A stretch of DNA of 10,012 bases from Treponema sp. (GTDB taxonomy: Bacteria; Spirochaetota; Spirochaetia; Treponematales; Treponemataceae), in NCBI GenBank assembly GCA_024699205.1, contig JAILQA010000341.1, positions 1-10,012 of the forward strand. The letters run 5' to 3'. Positions 1 to 6,270 of the stretch are shown in pieces. The translations under genes and the position numbers were made by a program. Below the pieces are notes generated by a model that saw nothing but the letters and a program-made list of their open reading frames with translations, did no database searches and was not told where the DNA came from. Numbering within the stretch: position 1 is the first letter of the stretch; every line of letters starts with the position of its first letter.

Positions 1-39
1 AATTACTCTTTTCTTTGACGTTTTTGTTTGGGAAAAGTT

Positions 40-360
40 ATGTACAAGAACAAATTTGGTAGTAGAAATAATATTGCAGGTTTGAATGTTGCGGCAATCA
101 GAAAGGAGAAAAAATGGTCACAGCAGGAACTTGCAGTAAAACTTCAGAATATAAATCATGATGTGGGGAAAAACGGAATCCAGGAGCTTGAAAGTGGAAC
201 ACGTTTTGTCACAGACATTGAATTAGTAGCCCTATCAAAGGTTCTGAATGTGTCAGTAGAAAAACTGCTGGACACATCTTCCATTCAGGTTGCAAACTAT
301 GACAAATCCGACTCTTCTTTTGGTCTCAAACAAATTGCTTCCCCTTCTGATGACTACTGA
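40..360 (+). CDS. Small XRE-family helix-turn-helix transcriptional regulator
   Basis: Predicted 106-residue DNA-binding protein, probably a cytoplasmic transcription regulator. Residues about 14-77 form a Cro/C1-type five-helix domain: NVAAIRKEKKWSQQELAVKL carries the first helices and the SQQEL turn, VGKNGIQELESGTRF resembles the recognition helix, and ELVALSKVLNVSVEKLL closes the fold. The last 29 residues are polar and have no recognised domain, so no ligand, protease or oligomerisation module is visible. I chose ATG 40 over an in-frame TTG at 28. The purine-rich GGGAAAAG just before the ATG is only a weak ribosome site, so the start is not firm. The gene lies 65 bases upstream of purE on the same strand, but purE has its own promoter and nothing shows that this protein controls it. 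The gap after the stop is T-rich without a convincing terminator hairpin. The family assignment is secure; the target genes are unknown. Confidence 0.82.
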   Translation: MYKNKFGSRNNIAGLNVAAIRKEKKWSQQELAVKLQNINHDVGKNGIQELESGTRFVTDIELVALSKVLNVSVEKLLDTSSIQVANYDKSDSSFGLKQIASPSDDY

Positions 361-390
361 TATTTTTTTATTTGCTTTTTTTACCCTATA

Positions 391-419
391 TTGAGAGTAA
401 ATGGATTTTGTGCTATAAA
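391..419 (+). promoter_or_regulatory. Sigma-70-type promoter with extended -10 for the pur cluster
   Basis: TTGAGA at 391-396 matches the -35 consensus in five of six bases. TATAAA at 414-419 matches the -10 in five of six, and the spacer is 17 bases. TG at 411-412, one base before the -10 hexamer, gives the extended -10 form TGnTATAAA. Transcription would be expected to start about six or seven bases after the hexamer, at about 425-426, and the purE ATG is at 426. The mRNA would then have almost no leader. This is a reading of consensus matches, not a mapped start site. Confidence 0.65.
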
Positions 420-425
420 ATACGT

Positions 426-920
426 ATGAAAGTAGCAATTTTTTTTGGTTCAAAGTCCGATAAAGACACAATGAAAAAAGCCGCTGACGTTCTTGCAGAG
501 TTTGGCGTTGAATACAAAGCCTTTATAATTTCTGCACATAGAGCAGGCGAACTGTTAAGGAAAACCGTACAAGAAATTGAAAAAGATGGTTTTGAAGTAA
601 TTATCGCGGGAGCCGGTCTTGCAGCCGCACTTCCAGGTGTAATTGCAGGAATTACAACACTTCCTGTAATCGGTGTTCCTTTGGAGTGTATTTCTGAAAA
701 ATCTAATGGGCTTGGTGGTATGGATGCACTGTTATCAATTGTACAGATGCCTCCGCAGATTCCTGTGGCTACAGTCGGAATAGGAAACGCAAAAAATGCA
801 GCCTATCTGGCAGTTCAGATTCTGGCAATAAAATATCCGGAACTTCGTGAAAAATTGGTTTCATTCAGAAAGAAGTTAGCAGACGATGCAGCAGCAAGTG
901 GAATAGACATTCAGTTTTAG
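426..920 (+). CDS. purE: Class II PurE, phosphoribosylaminoimidazole (AIR) carboxylase
   Basis: Cytoplasmic enzyme of IMP synthesis, 164 residues. Class II PurE makes CAIR directly from AIR and CO2. Class I PurE instead isomerises N5-CAIR supplied by PurK. Visible motifs are the phosphate loop GSKSDKDTM (8-16), SAHRAGELL (36-44, with the conserved His38), AGAGLAAALPGVIAG (61-75) and PLECISEKSNGLGGMDALL (85-103). The Ala-for-Thr change after SAHR and AALPG in place of AHLPG mark class II, as in the characterised Treponema denticola enzyme. The ATG at 426 starts exactly at the conserved MKVAIFFGS strand. The frame is open upstream to 372, but that extension would lie across the promoter. No Shine-Dalgarno sequence precedes ATG 426, which suggests a leaderless message. 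It is the first gene of purE-purM-purN, 22 bases before purM. The class assignment rests on motifs only. Confidence 0.93.
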   Translation: MKVAIFFGSKSDKDTMKKAADVLAEFGVEYKAFIISAHRAGELLRKTVQEIEKDGFEVIIAGAGLAAALPGVIAGITTLPVIGVPLECISEKSNGLGGMDALLSIVQMPPQIPVATVGIGNAKNAAYLAVQILAIKYPELREKLVSFRKKLADDAAASGIDIQF

Positions 921-942
921 ATAAAAATCATAGGAGCAAATT

Positions 943-2037
943 ATGGCAACTTACAAAGAATCAGGTGTAGATGTAGAAGAAGGTTACCGCGCAGTAAATA
1001 TGTACAAAGAACATGCAAAAAGAACTGCAATTCCAGGATTATTGACTGGTTTGGGAAGCTTTAATGGAATGTTTGAAGTACCTAAAGGAATTAAAAATCC
1101 TGTTATGGTCAGCGGAACTGATGGTGTTGGAACAAAACTGGATATTGCCTTCCAGATGAAAAAATATGATACAGTCGGAATTGACTGCGTTGCTATGAGT
1201 GTAAATGACATTCTTTGTTCTGGTGTTCAACCTTTGTTCTTCCTTGATTATATTGCCTGTGGAAAACTTGATGCTGCCGTTGCCGCTGATTTAGTAAAAG
1301 GTGTTGCTGACGGTTGTGTAGAAACTGGCTGTGCCCTGCTTGGTGGTGAAACTGCCGAAATGCCTGGATTCTATGATGAAGGAAAATACGATTTAGCTGG
1401 TTTTGGTGTTGGAATTGGCGAAAAAAAGGACATGATAACCGGCGAAGACATTAAAGAAGGTGATGTTCTCATTGGTTTGTCTTCTACAGGTGTTCATTCA
1501 AATGGTTTCAGTCTGGTACGAAAACTGGTTCCAAATCCAAACGATGCCTTTGTAGTTGATGGAAAAGAAACAGGAAAAACAATCGGTGAAGTTTTGCTTA
1601 CTCCTACCCGTATTTATGTTAAGCCTGTTATGGAAGTTTTAGGCCGCTATAAAAAAGCTGTTCATGGTATGGTTCATGTTACTGGTGGTGGTTTCTATGA
1701 AAATATTCCTCGAATGTATCCAAAAGCTAAGAACGGCAAAAAGCAGTTGATTTCTATTATCAAACGTGATTCTTGGGATATCCTTCCTATTTTTGGAGAA
1801 TTAATTAGACGCGGTGCTGATTTGGACAATGTTTATAACACATTCAACATGGGAATTGGTTTTGTTCTTGCTGTTTCTGCAAAAGAAGCTGATGAAATCA
1901 TCGATATGTTCAATGCAAACGCTAAAAAATATGCCCGCGAAAATGAAGCTCCTATGAAGGCTTACAAAATCGGAAGAGTTGCTTATGCTGCCGGCGAAGT
2001 AAAGGGCCAGAGAGATTCTGTTTTGTTTGAGGACTAA
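943..2037 (+). CDS. purM: Phosphoribosylformylglycinamidine cyclo-ligase (AIR synthetase)
   Basis: PurM uses ATP to close formylglycinamidine ribonucleotide (FGAM) into AIR, the substrate of the PurE encoded just upstream. The 364-residue product is slightly longer than E. coli PurM (345) and collinear with it. Signature segments are VSGTDGVGTK (56-65, ATP/phosphate contact), GIDCVAMSVNDI (79-90), LLGGETAEMPGFY (132-144), STGVHSNGFSLVRK (181-194), HVTGGGFYENIPR (245-257) and FNMGIG (301-306). The N-terminal half is the dimerising AIRS domain and the C-terminal half the AIRS_C domain. The ATG follows AGGAG at 932-936 by six bases, a good ribosome site that fixes the start. It is 22 bases after purE and 34 before purN, so the three genes are very probably co-transcribed. 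No frameshift or missing signature residue is seen. Confidence 0.96.
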   Translation: MATYKESGVDVEEGYRAVNMYKEHAKRTAIPGLLTGLGSFNGMFEVPKGIKNPVMVSGTDGVGTKLDIAFQMKKYDTVGIDCVAMSVNDILCSGVQPLFFLDYIACGKLDAAVAADLVKGVADGCVETGCALLGGETAEMPGFYDEGKYDLAGFGVGIGEKKDMITGEDIKEGDVLIGLSSTGVHSNGFSLVRKLVPNPNDAFVVDGKETGKTIGEVLLTPTRIYVKPVMEVLGRYKKAVHGMVHVTGGGFYENIPRMYPKAKNGKKQLISIIKRDSWDILPIFGELIRRGADLDNVYNTFNMGIGFVLAVSAKEADEIIDMFNANAKKYARENEAPMKAYKIGRVAYAAGEVKGQRDSVLFED

Positions 2038-2071
2038 TTTTCTAAAGAACTAATAATTTAAGGACTAATAA

Positions 2072-2698
2072 ATGAAATTAAGAACATGCGTACTTGTTTC
2101 AGGCGGTGGAACAAACTTACAGGCATTAATCGATTACCAGAAAGAAAAGGGCGAAAGCTGTCCTTATGAAATTGTTGTCGTTATAAGCGACCATAAAGAT
2201 GCATTTGCTCTGGAACGCGCTAAAAATGCCGGTATTCCAACTGCCATAAAAAGTCCCTACGCAGTAATGGGCAAAGAAACTGCACAGGCTGCTTCCCGAG
2301 AGGAAAAACGATTGGCGGTTTCTAATGCAATGCTGCAGGTATGCAATGAATATAAGGTAGATGCAATTGTTGAAGCAGGCTGCCTTACTGTTCTTGTCGG
2401 CGACATTCTCACAAAATACGAAAATAAAATAATCAACCTGCATCCAGCTCTTCTGCCAAAGTTTGGCGGAGTTGGAATGTGGGGACATCATGTACATGAA
2501 GCAGTTCTTGCAGCAGGCGAAAAAGAAAGTGGTTGTACAGTTCATCTTGTAACAAGCGAATGTGACGGCGGAAAGATTCTTCTGCAAAAGAAAGTTCCTG
2601 TTATGCCTGATGATACACCGGATACTTTATACGCCCGCATTGCACCAGAAGAGCATAAAGCTATTGTAGAAGGCCTTCTGCTTTTGTGTAATCAATAA
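2072..2698 (+). CDS. purN: Phosphoribosylglycinamide formyltransferase (GAR transformylase)
   Basis: PurN transfers a formyl group from 10-formyltetrahydrofolate to GAR, the first one-carbon step of purine synthesis. The 208-residue protein begins with the GAR-binding loop VSGGGTNLQAL (9-19). The catalytic triad aligns with E. coli N106/H108/D144 as N122 and H124 in INLHPALLPKFGG and D165 in SECDGGKIL. The stretch GGVGMWGHHVH (132-142) replaces the shorter E. coli loop KYPGLHTH and appears to be a lineage variant. The start is supported by AAGGA at 2060-2064, seven bases before the ATG. It is the last gene of the visible pur cluster. Its final 38 bases overlap the 3' end of addA on the other strand, and no terminator hairpin with a T-run follows the stop. 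Confidence 0.95.
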   Translation: MKLRTCVLVSGGGTNLQALIDYQKEKGESCPYEIVVVISDHKDAFALERAKNAGIPTAIKSPYAVMGKETAQAASREEKRLAVSNAMLQVCNEYKVDAIVEAGCLTVLVGDILTKYENKIINLHPALLPKFGGVGMWGHHVHEAVLAAGEKESGCTVHLVTSECDGGKILLQKKVPVMPDDTPDTLYARIAPEEHKAIVEGLLLLCNQ

Positions 2699-5600
2699 AA
2701 GCAACGCTACAATCAATAGAATCGCAGTTTTCTGTAATGTCTACGGCTTTTCCAAAACGCAGATAATACAGGAAACAGCGAAGATTTTTTTCATCCTTTA
2801 TCCCCATCATCTGAGCTATTGCATGCCGATAACAGGCCAACTGATTAAAATAAATAGAAGGCTCAATACTTTGATTTGTTTTATAATCAACAATCGAATA
2901 AGTTCCGTCTTCGTTCTGGAATACTAAGTCTATACTTCCTTTTACAATTTTTTCACCAATACGATTTCTAAAAGAATATTCGCTTTTATGCCATTTTGAC
3001 TTTATCGCTGCTTTTCCTAAATCACTGTTTTTGAACATTTCCTGCATTTTAGAACAAGCCGCCTTTATTACAGGCAAATCCCGTTCCTGATTTTCAAGAC
3101 CAATAATTTCGCGGTTGGAATACACTGGCTCCTGCCCCGTAATCAGAGCTTCCATATAAGCATGGGCAATAGTACCAAAATTATTAAAGCCAAAACGAGG
3201 TTCTGCTTCGAGTTCCTTCTCCTCTATATCATTTGGCTCTGTAACTGTTGGGATTGAAGCCTCAACAATTCTGTTTATTTCACCGAAAGGAACATTTGAA
3301 TAATCTGCACCGGTTGCATACCTTTTATCCTCTGTAAAATGAAGCTGACTTGGAAGAATGTATTTTTTTGGAACCTCTTCTTTTTCAATCACTTCTGCAT
3401 TTTCATAAACCTGCTGATTTATTAAAGCTTCAATCAAAGCTGCCTTTGCTGCTGGAGTATTTTTTATTCCACTGATTGATTCCTTTGCAACTTGCTCCAA
3501 ATCATAAGGTGGAATTGTTTCAATATCAAAAAACTTATGCTTTATTGTTTCATTGTTCTCATAATAATTTATAACCGGTTCCAGAGTATGATAAATTGTA
3601 TCAAGTTTTATATCACTTCCAGGATAATACTTATCAACCGCCTCAGGATTATCTGAATATTTACCATTTGTAATATATAATTCTGAAATTGCGCGGGTTA
3701 CTGCAACATAAACAAGTCTTCTAAGTTCTGCATTTTCTTTCTTTTTATTTTCAAGAGCAACCGTATCATAAAAATAATTTGATTTGTTACCAGGGAAACT
3801 TTTACAGGGTGGTGTGTTTATTGTAATACCAAACTTTTCGCTGGAATAAATAGGAGCGGAATTGCTGTCATTTGAACCTTTTTTATGAGTTCCACAAACA
3901 AAAACAACCGGATATTCAAGACCTTTACTTTTATGAATACTCATCATAGCTACACCGGCAGCTTTATCCAGAGGAATATCCATATTTTCCAGCTTTCCTG
4001 ACTGATCGGCATAAACCCTAACACTATCTACAAAATCAGAAAGACTCATATTCATAAGCTCTGACTGACGGGCAAGTTCAAAAATCAAATCGTACATTTT
4101 ATTGTACATATAAACCCGCGTATTCCACAGAGTTTCATATCTATAACCTGCAGTATACCAGAGTTTAGAAACACAGGTTGTAAGAGAATCAGTTTTTGAA
4201 CTTTCCTTAAACTCCTCATAAAAAGCTTTTGTAAATAAATAACGTTCCAGTCCCTCCTTGCTCAAAAGCTCAGTGCCTTTTCCGTCAAAAGGACTTTCTT
4301 CTTTAAGCAGAATAGCCTCCGTCTCTACAGCAGAAAGATTTACAAAAGGAGATCGTAAAACCTGTCCGTAAGAAAATCTGTCGTTATCATAAACACAGAT
4401 TCTTAAAAAAGAGAAGATATCATTTACAAGTCCATCGTTGAAAAAGCCCGTAACCGTTTCTGTGTTATAAGGAATACCGTGTTCCAAAAGCTTTCGTTCA
4501 TACAAAGGCTGTAAACCATAGCTTCTGAATAAAATTACAATATCTTTTGGTTCGTATTTTTTTCCATTTACGCCCTTTTCTGCAAGCTCCTTGATTTTTT
4601 CACAAACCCAGTTTGCTTCGGCCTCTTCTTCGATAATCTGATTTTCCTTTGCTTCTGTAGAAGTTTCATATCGTGCAATGTGAATATGAGGTTCAAAAAC
4701 TATATCTGGATTTTCCAGTTCTTTCGCAGGAGCATTTTTAGGCAGCTTTACATTATGATAGACAGCTTCATACGCTGGAATAAGCTCTGGCTGCATACCA
4801 CATTCCGCTTCTTTTTTTATTCTTTCTTCATCTTTTTGCGTAAAAAATACCGGAACCTCTCCACCAAAAATTATATTAAAGGCTTTTATTAAAGAAGGAT
4901 GAGAACGATAATTTACTTCCATACTCAGATTTCCATTTTCGAAATCCTGAGACAAGGCTCTGAAAACCGAAACATCGGCACCGCGGAAACGATAAATACT
5001 CTGCTTTTCATCACCTACAAAAAACAATTTATCCGGGCACAAATCTTCCGGGCGAGGAATGCCCTTATTGTGAAGCTCAAGTTTTTCGGAAAGCATAAAA
5101 AGCAAATCACGCTGCTGACTGTTGTTATCCTGAAACTCATCAATCATTATGGCTTTGTATTTTTCTTTTTCTACCTGCCTGATTTCCGGATGATCACGAA
5201 GAATACAAACAGCAAGACTGGCAATATCCTTAAAGGTAAGGATTCCCATACTTCTCTTTAAATCATTGATTTTATTCTGGAACTCAGCCAGGAGCACTGT
5301 AAGTTCTTTTGTAATTGAATAACCGGAAACATAATTACAAATTGAAACCAAAGATTCTGATTCAGAACGCAGCGTTCTTATTATTTCTTTAAGTTCGTCT
5401 CCACCCTTTCTTGGAGCCCCTTTTAAGCTGATATCAGCAACTTTTTTTATTGCAAGCGTAAAGTCCTCAATAGCACGAGAATTAGAGCTTTCAATCTGTT
5501 CCATTGTAAGAATTGGTATTTCAGGCAGGGCGTCATCAAGAAGGGCTCTCAAAGTTATCATAAACTGAAGCTCAGAATTACCTTCAAAATCATTGCAGGC

Positions 5601-6209
5601 GTGACATAATTGAGAAAAAATATCGACATTTTTTTGAGAAACTTTTTTCCAGGCGCGAATAATTTCTTCTTTTTGAAGCTGCAGACCTTTTTCAAAATCT
5701 ATTGGTTCAGAAATTGTAGAATCGGACATAAAAGGCTCAACAAAGAGTTCATTTGTAATCTGAGCATAATCCTTTGTTTTTACAAGCGCTTTTATGGCCG
5801 GACTATCCCTGTGCTCCAGAATAAAAGGCAGTGCAAGATTTTCTATGTTTGTCTGAACGGCATTTTCATCCTGGGCAAAATCGGGAGCAATTCCGTAAAG
5901 ATTACAGCCCATCTTGGCAACAGAATTACAATAACTGTCTATAGTTTTAATATTTGCTTTATAAAAATCCTGAGCTTTTTTGGGAGCTTTTTCTTTTAGA
6001 ACCTTGTAGATTCGAGATGACATTTCTACAGTAGCTTTTTTGGTAAAGGTCAAAGTAAGAATCTGGTCGACTTCACAATTGCGATTCAAAACCAAATCTG
6101 TAAAGCGCTCGGAAAGAACTGTAGTTTTTCCAGACCCGGCACCCGCACTTACAACCGCATTAAAATCAGCCTTGATTGCCGCTTTCTGATATTCATCTAT
6201 TTCACGCAT
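2661..6209 (-). CDS. addA: AddA-type helicase-nuclease subunit (UvrD/RecB superfamily 1)
   Basis: ATP-driven 3'-5' helicase and nuclease subunit of the AddAB complex, which resects double-strand breaks to make 3' tails for RecA. The product is 1182 residues, close to B. subtilis AddA (1232). The superfamily 1 motifs appear in order: Walker A SAGAGSGKTTVL (21-32), Ia LTFTKKATVEM (53-63), II IMIDEFQD (354-361), III FVGDEKQSIYRFRGAD (397-412), IV VNYRS (432-436), V SIHKSKGLEYPVVF (757-770) and VI VYVAVTRA (833-840). A C-terminal RecB-type nuclease follows, with His1016 in GTIAHAYME, Asp1094 in GSIDLVF, Asp1108 and Lys1110 in VDYKTNQ, and QLACY (1123-1127). Both activities therefore look intact. 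An in-frame GTG at 6224 is rejected because it lies upstream of the ribosome site. It follows addB by 61 bases. Its 3' end overlaps purN tail to tail. RecB of a RecBCD enzyme is the alternative, but the partner gene argues for AddA. Confidence 0.92.
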   Translation of the reverse strand: MREIDEYQKAAIKADFNAVVSAGAGSGKTTVLSERFTDLVLNRNCEVDQILTLTFTKKATVEMSSRIYKVLKEKAPKKAQDFYKANIKTIDSYCNSVAKMGCNLYGIAPDFAQDENAVQTNIENLALPFILEHRDSPAIKALVKTKDYAQITNELFVEPFMSDSTISEPIDFEKGLQLQKEEIIRAWKKVSQKNVDIFSQLCHACNDFEGNSELQFMITLRALLDDALPEIPILTMEQIESSNSRAIEDFTLAIKKVADISLKGAPRKGGDELKEIIRTLRSESESLVSICNYVSGYSITKELTVLLAEFQNKINDLKRSMGILTFKDIASLAVCILRDHPEIRQVEKEKYKAIMIDEFQDNNSQQRDLLFMLSEKLELHNKGIPRPEDLCPDKLFFVGDEKQSIYRFRGADVSVFRALSQDFENGNLSMEVNYRSHPSLIKAFNIIFGGEVPVFFTQKDEERIKKEAECGMQPELIPAYEAVYHNVKLPKNAPAKELENPDIVFEPHIHIARYETSTEAKENQIIEEEAEANWVCEKIKELAEKGVNGKKYEPKDIVILFRSYGLQPLYERKLLEHGIPYNTETVTGFFNDGLVNDIFSFLRICVYDNDRFSYGQVLRSPFVNLSAVETEAILLKEESPFDGKGTELLSKEGLERYLFTKAFYEEFKESSKTDSLTTCVSKLWYTAGYRYETLWNTRVYMYNKMYDLIFELARQSELMNMSLSDFVDSVRVYADQSGKLENMDIPLDKAAGVAMMSIHKSKGLEYPVVFVCGTHKKGSNDSNSAPIYSSEKFGITINTPPCKSFPGNKSNYFYDTVALENKKKENAELRRLVYVAVTRAISELYITNGKYSDNPEAVDKYYPGSDIKLDTIYHTLEPVINYYENNETIKHKFFDIETIPPYDLEQVAKESISGIKNTPAAKAALIEALINQQVYENAEVIEKEEVPKKYILPSQLHFTEDKRYATGADYSNVPFGEINRIVEASIPTVTEPNDIEEKELEAEPRFGFNNFGTIAHAYMEALITGQEPVYSNREIIGLENQERDLPVIKAACSKMQEMFKNSDLGKAAIKSKWHKSEYSFRNRIGEKIVKGSIDLVFQNEDGTYSIVDYKTNQSIEPSIYFNQLACYRHAIAQMMGIKDEKNLRCFLYYLRFGKAVDITENCDSIDCSVAFIDYTKAEGLLQ

Positions 6210-6216
6210 AATTTTT

Positions 6217-6221
6217 CTCCT
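6217..6221 (-). promoter_or_regulatory. Ribosome binding site that fixes the addA start
   Basis: On the minus strand AGGAG lies seven bases before ATG 6209. This spacing is ideal for that ATG and excludes the GTG at 6224, which is upstream of the site. It shows that addA is translated from a standard leader site inside the addB-addA message, unlike addB itself. Confidence 0.75.
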
Positions 6222-6270
6222 CACAATTCCGCAAAAACAACTTCACCAGTTTTTATTGCTTTCCAAAAAC

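Noticed and set aside
15..20. TTGACG as a -35 for the HTH gene
   Set aside because: The matching -10 would fall on the start codon (TTATGT at 38-43), which is a poor match and too late for a transcript including ATG 40. The real promoter is probably left of the window.
361..390. T-rich stretch after the HTH gene as an intrinsic terminator
   Set aside because: Runs of T are present, but I find no GC-rich stem directly before them.
2126..2587. Minus-strand frame of 153 codons opposite purN
   Set aside because: It covers the catalytic region of a well-conserved purN and is Cys/Phe-rich without a domain, so it is an antisense shadow.
2679..2703. Seven-base stem (TGCTTTT/AAAAGCA) around the purN stop as a terminator
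   Set aside because: The stem is AT-rich with an 11-base loop and no T-run follows in either direction. The nearby 12-base palindrome at 2668-2679 also lacks a T-run and is explained by purN codons.
4680..5999. Several plus-strand open frames opposite addA (4680-4892, 4899-5261, 5610-5999)
   Set aside because: They are rich in Phe, Ile and Arg, have no recognisable domains, and lie opposite conserved helicase motifs of addA, so they are antisense shadows.
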